DNA of 64,000 nt. It comes from an uncultured Lachnospiraceae bacterium (GTDB lineage: Bacteria; Bacillota; Clostridia; Lachnospirales; Lachnospiraceae). This document shows, piece by piece, positions 22,428-31,269 of this stretch. The first letter of the stretch is position 1, and the number at the start of each line of letters is the position of its first letter. The notes beneath the pieces were generated by a model, which worked only from the letters and a program-made list of their open reading frames with translations, had not been told where the DNA came from and searched no databases. Position numbers and translations under genes: made by a program. The DNA is taken from positions 39,945 to 103,944 of the forward strand of contig CACYMJ010000009.1 of the NCBI GenBank assembly GCA_902775485.1, read 5' to 3'.

Positions 22428-24515
22428 TCAGTCCCTCTTCAGAAGTACCGCCACGGCATCAAATGAAGACCTGAATACGACATTAAGATTCCCGCCGGAG
22501 ATCGCGATCTCGTGATCTCCGGTTTCATATTTATCCGCTACAACATATCGGTCCTCAAGCGGAATACTTACGTGCTGTATATCTTCATGCGCAAACGAAT
22601 GGATCAGGGCAAGTGCCATACCGTCCCTGCCGTATCTGACCGAAGCCTGATAATCCCGCAGGTCGCGGTTTGAGATCTGGAACGGACCGAACCTTTTTGT
22701 TATACCGTCCGCTATGACGGGGCTTGCCTTCCTGTAGAACAGAACACCCTCTTTTGCAAGACTTCTCAGTTCATCGGACAGCTCGCACACATCCCCTGAT
22801 ATGCACAACACGCCGTACATACCCGCACATATGGAATATACTGTCCTCTTTGGTTCGTCACTCTTTCGAAGGACCGCCCATATCTGGCTCTTTTGGGGAA
22901 GCACGAGATTATGAAGATCCGCTGCTATCACCGGGATCTCCTTTTCCTCATGTGCATCCGAAAACGACAGATAATCAGCTAGTTCCATAAAACCGGGCTC
23001 CAGTCTGTGACCGCCGGATGAACACACTTCTATGGCGATACCGGGAATACTCTCCCTTATCTTTTGATAAAATCTCTTTGTTGCCTCAATGACCTTTCTG
23101 AGACCTTCGCCGGGGCTGTCTGCGCCGTCACAGCCTATCCCTATTGTATCATTGTAATCGATCTTGATATATTCGAATCCGTTGTCCCTGAGGAAATCGA
23201 TGACTTTTTCCGTAAGATATCCGTTGACCCATTCGCTTCTCATGTCCCAGAATCTTCTGGTACCGGATATAATGACCTTACCGTCTCTTGTAAGAAGGTG
23301 CTCTGTTTCCTCTGCGGCATCGGCATCCTTGCCGACAACCTCAAGTTCAAACCACACTCCCGCCTTCATCCCGGCTTCATTTATCTTTTTCACGACAGGT
23401 TTTATCCCTTTCGGGAAAAGATCATCCGCTATGCGCCAGTCTCCCATATTGTCCTGCCAGCCTCTTACCGGATCCTTATACCATCCCGCATCTATCACGA
23501 AATATTCAAAATCATTTCCGTCGATCACCGTCAGGATCTTTGTGATGCTCTCCTCCGAAGGCTCTCCCCAGGTCGTACAGTATTCATTGAAGATTGCCGG
23601 CAGACTGTCCTTCCTTTGTGACGAAAGCAGAGCACTCCTTTGTATATCCAGAAGTCTGTCACATGCAGCGTCAAGATCTCCCTTTACAACAGTCAGGTAA
23701 GCCTGTGGTGTTGTAAACTCCTCTCCCACAGCCAGTGTTTTTCTCCAGTGCCCGTAATCATGATCGGCGATCCCTGCACATATGCTCAGATTACTGTCTA
23801 TCCTGACGGCTTCTATCTGCCATGACGAAGAACATGCAAGTGACAGCCCCCATACGGTCTTTGCCACCTTATCTTCAACGGCCGCAAACGGGAAATACCC
23901 TCGTACCGGCATGGATCCTATGGCACCGAACTTCTCACATCTGACTCCGAAATCTGCCCATGACGGTTCCAGAAGAAGTTCCTCTATCGTATTTTCCTCA
24001 TGCCGCGCTTCTTCGCTCCAGAAACTCCTGTATCTGTGAAGTGCAAGTCTCCCCCTTCCCGCATCTTCCGTATAAGGTGTTATGCCGGTGATATTTACCG
24101 AGGATATTTTTTCGATCGTTATATCCGAGGCGGATCCGTTCCTTACCCTTGTAAATACCCGGATACTTCTTATCCCTTCTCCGGCGGTCAGGATATGCTC
24201 TGCGGTAATGCCATCATCCGACCTTACCGTGGTGGTTATGACCTTACCCCGGCCTGTTTCATCCACATCCTGGGAAACATACCTCATCGCCATCGTAAGA
24301 GCACTGTCATGCCTTGTCAGGCCGGCAGCAAATCCTATCGATGTGGCATCTCCCGTACATGATATCTGGACCAGAGGATCCGCTTTTCCCTTTTCCAGAC
24401 AGACATTAACATCGTCTGCGGGGATCAGGGTAAAAGAAACCTGTCCTTCCTTCGTGATCCTGTATACAGCTTCCATATCATTTACGGGTATCCTTATGAT
24501 CTTCTCCGTTTCCAT
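22428..24515 (-). CDS. GH36-type alpha-galactosidase, divergent
   Basis: The 695-residue intracellular glycosidase (no signal peptide) shows clan GH-D features. An N-terminal beta-sandwich is followed by a barrel with YFVIDAGWY, nucleophile Asp in YIKIDYNDT (near 450), CSSGGHR, and acid/base Asp in FSDAHE (near 518). It differs strongly from the other GH36 at 27966-30164, so it may cut a different alpha-linked galactoside. GGGAG precedes the ATG. A terminator separates it from the ABC genes upstream. Confidence 0.85.
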   Translation of the reverse strand: METEKIIRIPVNDMEAVYRITKEGQVSFTLIPADDVNVCLEKGKADPLVQISCTGDATSIGFAAGLTRHDSALTMAMRYVSQDVDETGRGKVITTTVRSDDGITAEHILTAGEGIRSIRVFTRVRNGSASDITIEKISSVNITGITPYTEDAGRGRLALHRYRSFWSEEARHEENTIEELLLEPSWADFGVRCEKFGAIGSMPVRGYFPFAAVEDKVAKTVWGLSLACSSSWQIEAVRIDSNLSICAGIADHDYGHWRKTLAVGEEFTTPQAYLTVVKGDLDAACDRLLDIQRSALLSSQRKDSLPAIFNEYCTTWGEPSEESITKILTVIDGNDFEYFVIDAGWYKDPVRGWQDNMGDWRIADDLFPKGIKPVVKKINEAGMKAGVWFELEVVGKDADAAEETEHLLTRDGKVIISGTRRFWDMRSEWVNGYLTEKVIDFLRDNGFEYIKIDYNDTIGIGCDGADSPGEGLRKVIEATKRFYQKIRESIPGIAIEVCSSGGHRLEPGFMELADYLSFSDAHEEKEIPVIAADLHNLVLPQKSQIWAVLRKSDEPKRTVYSICAGMYGVLCISGDVCELSDELRSLAKEGVLFYRKASPVIADGITKRFGPFQISNRDLRDYQASVRYGRDGMALALIHSFAHEDIQHVSIPLEDRYVVADKYETGDHEIAISGGNLNVVFRSSFDAVAVLLKRD

Positions 24516-24564
24516 TTATCTGTCTCCCGACATTATCATGTCTGTGTCATTCTCAGGATATTAC

Positions 24565-24590
24565 AAAAGACAGGTACAGACCTGTCTTTT
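24565..24590. terminator. Bidirectional terminator after the ABC permease genes
   Basis: Perfect 11 bp stem AAAAGACAGGT/ACCTGTCTTTT with a 4 nt loop, 25 nt after the permease stop at 24615. Confidence 0.82.
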
Positions 24591-24614
24591 GGTTTTATGA
24601 TGTTTTCGTCCGTA

Positions 24615-25445
24615 TCACAGTTTACCGCCTGATGTGGCGATACCCTCTATGAACTGTCTCTGGAAGAATATATAAATCACAATCATCGGAACACATGATA
24701 TAAGAGCTGCCATCATAAGTTCCGGATATTTCTGCTGATACTGTCCGTTCATCTTGGCAAGCGCACTGGCAAGAGTCGTGGCTCTGCTGTCGGGACATAC
24801 TATCATCGGCCACATAAGATCCTTGTATGCAAATACCGCGGTAAATATTCCAAGCGCCACAATTGCGGACTTGGTGAGCGGGGCCATGATGAACAGAAAT
24901 GTCTGGGGTATATTGCATCCGTCCAGTCTTGCCGCCTCTTCAAGATCCTTCGGCAGCTGCATATATGCCTGTCGCAGAAGGAACGTTCCGAATGCCGTTA
25001 CTATACCCGGGAACAGCAGTCCCCAGATAGTATTTGTTAAATGCAGCTTGCTGACCATTACATACTGAGGGATGATGAATATCTGAACAGGTATCATCAT
25101 CTGAAGAAGGACAAGCGCAAACATAAAATTCTTGCCTTTAAACTCGAGCCTTGCAAAAGCATATCCGGAAAGTGTAGCGGTAAGTATCGCAAACAGAATA
25201 CGCAGTGCTACCATACCGAGCGTATTGGCATAGAGTCTGACGAAGTCCATGGCCCTTATGACATTTCCGAAGTTCTGGGTCTGCCATACCTTGGGGATTA
25301 TCACAAAAGGATCTACCTGCATCGTTTCAGCCGTGGTCTTAAACGCGGTCAGGAACATCCACACAAAAGGGACCAGCATCGTGATCGAAACAAAAACAAG
25401 TATGATGTATATCAGTGCATTATATATTATCTTCTTTTTATCCAC
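24615..25445 (-). CDS. Sugar ABC transporter permease (MalG/MsmG type)
   Basis: The 276-residue protein has six helices and the inner-membrane permease EAA loop EEAARLDGCNIPQTF. GTG at 25445 is the start, with AAGGAGG 7 nt upstream. It pairs with the MsmF-type permease 15 nt upstream and the lipoprotein binder. The ATPase is not in this cluster, so a shared MsmK-like ATPase elsewhere is likely. Context suggests raffinose/melibiose import. Confidence 0.93.
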   Translation of the reverse strand: MDKKKIIYNALIYIILVFVSITMLVPFVWMFLTAFKTTAETMQVDPFVIIPKVWQTQNFGNVIRAMDFVRLYANTLGMVALRILFAILTATLSGYAFARLEFKGKNFMFALVLLQMMIPVQIFIIPQYVMVSKLHLTNTIWGLLFPGIVTAFGTFLLRQAYMQLPKDLEEAARLDGCNIPQTFLFIMAPLTKSAIVALGIFTAVFAYKDLMWPMIVCPDSRATTLASALAKMNGQYQQKYPELMMAALISCVPMIVIYIFFQRQFIEGIATSGGKL

Positions 25446-25460
25446 AGTGCTGCCTCCTTT

Positions 25461-26348
25461 CTATTCGTAGTGGACCCATTTCTTCTGTCCGATAAGCTGG
25501 ATGACCGTAAGTATCAGAATGACCGCAAGCAGAACAACGATGACCGTTGCCCCGTATCCCTTCTTGCTCTGTTCGAATGAGTACTTATAGAACAGGAACA
25601 CAAGGGATTCCGTTTTCTTCCATGCGGGATTGTTAAGATCTATCAGCATATAGATAAGATCGAACACCTGCATTCCGGCGATTATCCTTGTTACGATAAC
25701 AAAGAATATCGTGGGTGATATAAGAGGTATTGTGATATGTATAAGCTGATTCCATCCGTTTGCCCCGTCAAGTGAAGCGGCTTCATAATAATCCCTCGGA
25801 ACTTCCTGAAGTCCCGCCAGAAACAGGACCATGTTATATCCTATAACAGACCATATACCGATAACGGCTATGGAATAGATCGCGATCTTCGGATCGGATA
25901 TCCAGTTGACCTTTACATTGAATGTATTGTTAATGAGACCGAAGTTTGAATTGTACAGCCATTTCCAGACCATGGCTATTGCAGCCGGAGCTACTACCAT
26001 GGGAAGGAAAAAGATGGTTCTGAAAACGCTTCTTCCCTTGAGTTTCTTGTTGAGGAGCACTGCCAGGAGCAATGCTATGACGACCGAAAACGGAACCTCC
26101 ACTATGGCATATTTCATCGTGTTCGCCAGAGCCTGCCATACCTCGGAATCACCAAATACTTTTTCATAATTGGCAAGGCCGACAAATTTGTTTCCCTTTC
26201 CGAAATCGCCTGTTTTGAAAAAACTCTGTTTGATCGTATCGATCATCGGATAGATGTTCAGTATGATGAGTCCGAGCATTGTAGGGAGGATAAACAGCCA
26301 TCCCCACAGGAATTCACTTTTCTGTCTTGATGAAGGTTTCTTCTTCAC
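25461..26348 (-). CDS. Sugar ABC transporter permease (MalF/MsmF type)
   Basis: About 295 residues with six to seven helices and the EAA loop YYEAASLDGANGWNQLIHI. The start is taken as GTG at 26348, since AAGGAG lies 6 nt upstream; the open frame extends to a TTG at 26369 that lacks a site. It forms the membrane pore with the downstream permease. A stem-loop separates it from the binding-protein gene, which would lower permease levels relative to the binder. Confidence 0.92.
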   Translation of the reverse strand: MKKKPSSRQKSEFLWGWLFILPTMLGLIILNIYPMIDTIKQSFFKTGDFGKGNKFVGLANYEKVFGDSEVWQALANTMKYAIVEVPFSVVIALLLAVLLNKKLKGRSVFRTIFFLPMVVAPAAIAMVWKWLYNSNFGLINNTFNVKVNWISDPKIAIYSIAVIGIWSVIGYNMVLFLAGLQEVPRDYYEAASLDGANGWNQLIHITIPLISPTIFFVIVTRIIAGMQVFDLIYMLIDLNNPAWKKTESLVFLFYKYSFEQSKKGYGATVIVVLLAVILILTVIQLIGQKKWVHYE

Positions 26349-26375
26349 GCCTGTCTCCTTTATTACCAAAATACC

Positions 26376-26413
26376 AAGGGTGCGTCAGGGAGCTTTTCCC
26401 CCGGCGCACCCTT
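26376..26413 (-). terminator. Stem-loop between binding protein and permease genes
   Basis: AAGGGTGCG pairs with CGCACCCTT, with an inner GGGG/CCCC-type stem. The T-run is good only on the plus strand. On the minus strand it is weak, fitting partial termination or 3'-end stabilisation of the binding-protein mRNA. Confidence 0.7.
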
Positions 26414-26449
26414 TTTTATCTTACCACTTTCTAAAGATTATCGGGTATA

Positions 26450-27790
26450 TTATTCTTCAGCAAGGTCTGCATTCATCTCTTCTGCGATAGCTTTGCAGAC
26501 TTCTTCCGTCTTGCTTGCGTCTGTCCAGCATTCCTGGAGCTTTTCGATCATCATGTCTTCCCAAACTGTCGTGTCTCTTGAGTAAGGTCTGAATACGAGC
26601 TTGGCATCAAGCATCTTCATATGACCGTTGAGATCGAAGCAGTCTACGCTGTTAACCCATGCATCTGATGTTCCCTTGTAAGCTGACATCGTAACGCCGA
26701 GTTCTGCCTGCTTGAGCTGAGCTTCCTTGGATCCGAGATACTCGATAAGGCTCCATGCTGCTTCAGGATTCTTGGTGTTTGCTGCTGCTGCCCAGCCGAG
26801 TCCGTTGTAGATCGATACTCTGTCATCGGGTGTGCTTGTGAAAGGAAGAACAGCTACGTCACAGTTTGCTGCAGCATATTCATTGTCACGATATCCTGCG
26901 AGCATCCATGAACCGTTGATGGACATTGCAACCTTGCCTGCGCAAAGGAGCTCGTTCGGAGCTGTCTCTGATACAGTTGCAAGATCAGGGCATGAACCGT
27001 CTGCTATCATATCCGTGAAGAGCTGAACAGCCTTGATGGAATTGGGGTCATCCATACCTGAGGTCTTCTTGTCATCGCTTATAACATATCCGCCCATTGA
27101 GTAGATCGTGTTGTAATAACCTTCCTGGTTGTTACCGGGAGCAATAGCATATCCCCAGTGATCATCATTTGTGAGCTTCTTGGCATTTGCTGCAAAATCA
27201 TCCCATGTCCATGTATCATCGGGATAAGGAACTCCCATCTCATCAAAGATGGTCTTGTTGTACCACAGAGCGATGGTATCGATATCCTTGGGAACCGCAT
27301 ACTGCTTGCCGTTTGACTGATACAGGTTAACGATACCTTCGTAATAGTTGTTAAGATCGATCTTGTCACTTGCTGCGATCTTGTCTGTAAGATCGAGAAG
27401 CTGATCGTTCTCCATATACTTCTGAGCTACATTTGAATGCATCCAGAATACGTCGGGAAGCTCTCCGCCTGTTGCGCCGGCTTCAAGAAGTGTCCAGTAG
27501 TTGTTCCAGTCAACAACCTGGATAGTCGCCTTAACGCCTGACTCCTTGCTCCACTCGTCAACGATCTGCTGAAGTCCGGGTCTCTGGCCTTCATCCCAGA
27601 TAGTAACTGACAGTTCGCCTTCAACGCTGCTGCCGATGCTCTCGGGAGCTGCTTCTTCCGTAGCTTCCTCTGCGGGAGCTGCCTCTTCAGTAGCTGCGGG
27701 AGCAGGAGCTGCAGGAGCTGCGCCTGCACAACCGATCATTGAAACAGCAGTAACGGCACTTAACAAAATAGCAATTACTTTCTTCTTCAT
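26450..27790 (-). CDS. Sugar-binding lipoprotein of the ABC importer
   Basis: The 446-residue extracellular solute-binding protein (SBP_bac_1 type) has a signal peptide with lipobox SMIGCAG. An Ala/Glu/Pro-rich tether (about 23-55) follows, then the two-lobe binding fold. The ribosome site TAGGAGG is strong. GH36 enzymes on both sides suggest alpha-galactosides such as raffinose or melibiose as ligand; this is context, not sequence proof. Confidence 0.93.
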   Translation of the reverse strand: MKKKVIAILLSAVTAVSMIGCAGAAPAAPAPAATEEAAPAEEATEEAAPESIGSSVEGELSVTIWDEGQRPGLQQIVDEWSKESGVKATIQVVDWNNYWTLLEAGATGGELPDVFWMHSNVAQKYMENDQLLDLTDKIAASDKIDLNNYYEGIVNLYQSNGKQYAVPKDIDTIALWYNKTIFDEMGVPYPDDTWTWDDFAANAKKLTNDDHWGYAIAPGNNQEGYYNTIYSMGGYVISDDKKTSGMDDPNSIKAVQLFTDMIADGSCPDLATVSETAPNELLCAGKVAMSINGSWMLAGYRDNEYAAANCDVAVLPFTSTPDDRVSIYNGLGWAAAANTKNPEAAWSLIEYLGSKEAQLKQAELGVTMSAYKGTSDAWVNSVDCFDLNGHMKMLDAKLVFRPYSRDTTVWEDMMIEKLQECWTDASKTEEVCKAIAEEMNADLAEE

Positions 27791-27856
27791 AAAAGTTTTT
27801 CCTCCTAAAAATTGTGAACATTTTGTTCATTGCAATTTGAATGATTTCCGATCATC

Positions 27857-27942
27857 CACCCTTATCCGATTGCACTTTCATAATAAACAATATGACATGC
27901 ATGTAACATGGTATTTCGTGTCGTCTTCATGTCAATTTGTGA
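27857..27942 (-). promoter_or_regulatory. Regulatory region of the binding-protein operon, two shared motifs
   Basis: The plus strand carries CACCCTTATCCGATTGCA (27857-27874) and ATGTCAATTTGTGA (27929-27942). The same 14-mer and the same 18-mer (one mismatch, inverted) lie upstream of the second GH36 gene with the same 72 nt start-to-start spacing. A TATTAT -10-like box lies between them. The 18-mer falls near +1 (operator-like) and the 14-mer near -60 (activator-like). Confidence 0.65.
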
Positions 27943-27965
27943 CTTGCAGCCGGCAGGTATTTTCT

Positions 27966-30164
27966 TCAGACAGCCTCCAGGACCGTTACAAACGAAGCAT
28001 GATCTTCCGAGATCGTAAATCCTTCCTTATAGAACCGCATCAGGGTTATACCCATGTTCATCAGTTCATCTCCGTAATACTTCTCGCCTTCCATACTATA
28101 CTGCCTGTCGGGGTCAAGTCCGGCGAGTTTTAAAAATCCGGGAAGTGTGTTTACGTTGCTCCTCATGCAGTAGAATCCGACCACAGCCCGGCTCCTGTCC
28201 TCTGAAACTACCATCCATGCGGCCTGATCGGTCTCAAAAGGAGATCTTAATCTGTAAAACCTTCCAAACTGGATAAGATCGCGGTATTTCTTCATGAAAG
28301 CGATCTGGTCCTTGACCTCGGCAAATTCCTCATCGCTTAACTCATTAAGATCGAGCTCATATCCGAACGTTCCGAAATATGCCACATTGGCTCTAGTTGA
28401 TATGGAAACACTCCTTCCCGTCTGCTGGTTCGGAACGGCCGATACATGGGATCCTATTGAAACTATGGGATAGCCGTATGAACTGCCGTACTGTATCCGT
28501 ATCCTGTCGATCGCATCAGTATTGTCAGAGCACCATGCCTGCGGTGCATAGTAGAGCATGCCCGCATCAAAACGGTTGCCCCCGGAAGAACACGATTCAA
28601 ACAGTATGTCCGGAAAGGCTTCTATCAGTCTGGAGTACAGACTGTATACTCCCATGACATATCTGTGGTACACGGTTCCCTGTTCTTCGGATGAAGCATC
28701 CATACTGAAAACTTCCGTCAGCGACCTGTTCATATCCCATTTGATATAACTGATCGGGGCGTCACTCATGACCTTAAAGAGCATGTTATAAATATGATCG
28801 ACAACTTCCGGCCTCGAAAAATCCAGCACGAGCTGATGTCTTCCGAGTGATGATTTTCTGCCCGGCGTTGCCAGTACCCAGTCGGGATGTCTTCTGTACA
28901 GGTTACTGTTGGGATTGACCATCTCAGGCTCTATCCAGAACCCGAATTTTAACCCCATCGCGTTGATCTTCCTGGCCAGCCCCGACATACCCTGCGGGAG
29001 TTTTTCGGGGTTCTCTACCCAGTCACCCAGCCCCGCGAAATCATCGTTTCTTTCTCCGAACCATCCGTCATCGAGAACAAACAGCTCCACTCCGGCCTCC
29101 TTGGCCTTGGAAGCGATACGGAGAATATCTTCTTCCGTAAAATCCATAAAGGTGGCTTCCCAGTTATTGTTAAGTATGGGACGCGGCTCATTTTTCCATT
29201 TTCCCCGTACCAGATGATTGTTGTAGAGCATGTGATAAGTCTGACTCAGATCATTAAGACCCTTGTCTGTTGCGGCAATGATCACCTCGGGAGTTTCAAA
29301 ACTGTCTCCCTTATCAAGCGGCCATGTGAACCGGTCCGGATGGATACCCATAAGTATCCTCAGACGTCCGTGAGTGCCTCCTTCCGCTGCAGCCAGGAAA
29401 TTGCCGCTGTATACGAAGGAAAATCCTATTGCCTCGCCCGCAAAATCATCCGTATGCGGTCTTTTGATGATGATGAACGGATTCTGATTCGCGCTTGACG
29501 TCCCGCGCTTGGATTCAATGGATGTTGTGCCGGTTCCGAGCTTTCTGGTCTCGGGGATACGCTCCCGCGCCCATGCCCCTGTAAACTGCATCCATTCGTA
29601 ATCCTGGTCCGGAAGATCGAGACAGCACGACATGGCTCTTGTGAGTTTGATCCTTGTATTTCCCCTGTTGGTAAATACCGCATGTCTTGCAATGACCGGA
29701 TATCTGTCAAATATCGTATATGACAGTACCAGAGACGCCTGTGCGACCTCATCGCAAAGTTCCACTTCGAGCGTCATCGCTTCTTCGTCTTTCGCATATG
29801 TGGCCGGAAGACCGTTGATCTGCTTTTTCCCCGGGAAAATCGTGTGACTCTTGTACACAAAAGAACTGACCCTGGAACCGTTCGACATCTCAATCTCGTA
29901 AGCCTGGGTTCCGAAATCCGTTGTCCCGAAAGAAGGGTACTCCTGACGGTTAAGTTCCATTGAATAACTCTCTGTATCGGCATCTACGGCAACATTGGGC
30001 ATTCCCATGCGAAAGATCACATAAGACATGTCATCTGCGGCGTGGATCCTTTTCCCGAAATAAAGGTTCGTAAGTTCCCCGCCGGGAGCTGTCCCGATGA
30101 TATAGCTGATGCTGTCATTATACAAATGAAACTGTCCGTATGTTTTGTTCCAAATAATGTTCAT
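27966..30164 (-). CDS. Alpha-galactosidase, GH36 (AgaR/Melibiase type)
   Basis: The ATG at 30164 (MNIIWNKTYG) is the start, with AGAAAGGG upstream; the frame extends 15 codons further without a site. The 732-residue enzyme has the complete GH36 layout: N-terminal beta-supersandwich, barrel with ELFVLDDGWFG, nucleophile Asp in YIKWDMNRS (near 475), CSSGGNRFDAG and acid/base Asp in WCSDNTDAIDR (near 547), and a C-terminal beta domain. It hydrolyses raffinose-family sugars or melibiose in the cytosol. It is transcribed toward, but separately from, the binding-protein gene. Confidence 0.95.
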   Translation of the reverse strand: MNIIWNKTYGQFHLYNDSISYIIGTAPGGELTNLYFGKRIHAADDMSYVIFRMGMPNVAVDADTESYSMELNRQEYPSFGTTDFGTQAYEIEMSNGSRVSSFVYKSHTIFPGKKQINGLPATYAKDEEAMTLEVELCDEVAQASLVLSYTIFDRYPVIARHAVFTNRGNTRIKLTRAMSCCLDLPDQDYEWMQFTGAWARERIPETRKLGTGTTSIESKRGTSSANQNPFIIIKRPHTDDFAGEAIGFSFVYSGNFLAAAEGGTHGRLRILMGIHPDRFTWPLDKGDSFETPEVIIAATDKGLNDLSQTYHMLYNNHLVRGKWKNEPRPILNNNWEATFMDFTEEDILRIASKAKEAGVELFVLDDGWFGERNDDFAGLGDWVENPEKLPQGMSGLARKINAMGLKFGFWIEPEMVNPNSNLYRRHPDWVLATPGRKSSLGRHQLVLDFSRPEVVDHIYNMLFKVMSDAPISYIKWDMNRSLTEVFSMDASSEEQGTVYHRYVMGVYSLYSRLIEAFPDILFESCSSGGNRFDAGMLYYAPQAWCSDNTDAIDRIRIQYGSSYGYPIVSIGSHVSAVPNQQTGRSVSISTRANVAYFGTFGYELDLNELSDEEFAEVKDQIAFMKKYRDLIQFGRFYRLRSPFETDQAAWMVVSEDRSRAVVGFYCMRSNVNTLPGFLKLAGLDPDRQYSMEGEKYYGDELMNMGITLMRFYKEGFTISEDHASFVTVLEAV

Positions 30165-30204
30165 TCGTAAACCCTTTCTAAATAAACAGGTTAAAATCAT
30201 TATA

Positions 30205-30290
30205 TGCAACCGGATAAGGGTGCTATCAGTATATATCCGATCCCGGAAAAATCTAATGGCAAAATATGATATATTTATGTCAATTTGTGA
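30205..30290 (-). promoter_or_regulatory. Regulatory region of the GH36 gene, two shared motifs
   Basis: TGCAACCGGATAAGGGTG (30205-30222) and ATGTCAATTTGTGA (30277-30290) repeat the module at 27857-27942. A TATACT -10-like box lies between. The divergent AraC-type gene is the likely source of the regulator. Confidence 0.65.
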
Positions 30291-30343
30291 TATCGTTTTT
30301 CTGTCAGATTCTGTTCAGGCCGACAAAAATGACATGCTTATGA

Positions 30344-30349
30344 TATAAT
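30344..30349 (+). promoter_or_regulatory. -10 box of the araC-type gene
   Basis: TATAAT lies 44 nt before the ATG at 30393; the -35 (CGACAA) is poor, suggesting activation or weak expression. Confidence 0.5.
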
Positions 30350-30392
30350 CATCATACAGGTTTTACTCTCTGGAGATTAAGGAGGTACGGAT

Positions 30393-31260
30393 ATGCCACA
30401 GGAACTGCGGGGATGTGATTTTTGCAAATTCGTCAATTATGAGGATTCGGATGATTTCTATCTGTATGAACTGGGGACAAATAAGTGCGAGCCCTTATAT
30501 TCCTATGAACACCTTGTCAAAAACCGTATAATCCTTCATTTTGTCGTTGGCGGAAAAGGCATTCTGCGGCTGAACGGCAGGCAGTACGATGTCGGCCCTC
30601 ATCAGATATTTCTGATACCTTCCGATACCAGGACTTTCTATCAGGCCGACAAAGACGATCCATGGGAATACATCTGGTTTCATATAGGAGGGCCCAAGAT
30701 CCCTCTTATACTCAGAGAAGCCGGTCTACGGACCCGCCTCCTGTGCGAAGATCATAGAAGATCTCGCAAGGGAGATACTTGATAACTTTACCAGGCAGTA
30801 TTACTGTATCGGAACTCTGTATAAGATCTGCGATTACATGATAGAAGGCTCAAGATCAAGCCAGGAGAATGATTTTGACAATTCTCTCATATACGTTAAG
30901 AATGTCATATCATACATACAGCTCAAATATTCGGAACCCGTCAAGATCGAGAACATCGCATTTGCCCTCGGCCTTAACAGGAGTTATCTGACGAGACTCT
31001 TCAAGGAAGCAACCGGGTACTCCCTTCAGGAATATCTGATGACCTACCGGATGAAAATGGCCATCAAAATGCTCTCTGAAGACCGGCTGAGTGTGGCCGA
31101 CATCGCATCTGCCGTCGGATACGGCGATACCTTCACGTTTTCCAAGGCGTTTAAACGCCATTTCGGCCAGTCACCGTCATCCTGCAGGGGAATAGACTAC
31201 AGTATGGCTGCCGGTATGGTAGGACAGATCCGGGACAACAAGCTTTCATCTCTGTCGTGA
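30393..31260 (+). pseudogene. AraC-family regulator of the alpha-galactoside cluster, frameshifted
   Basis: The first frame (30393-30782) encodes a cupin-type sugar-sensing domain with DVGPHQIFLIPSDTR and HIGGPKIPLILREAG. It then runs out at about 30725. The downstream frame continues VYGPASCAKIIEDLAREIL into the part annotated from 30838, which has a full two-helix-turn-helix AraC domain (ALGLNRSYLTRLFKEATGYS, VADIASAVGYGDTFTFSKAF). Repair by one base gives about 289 residues, normal for MsmR/RafR-type activators. A strong AAGGAGG precedes the ATG. It is the only plus-strand protein gene. A real mutation would leave the operon without its activator; otherwise this is a sequence error. Confidence 0.82.
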
Positions 31261-31269
31261 ATCCCGGTT

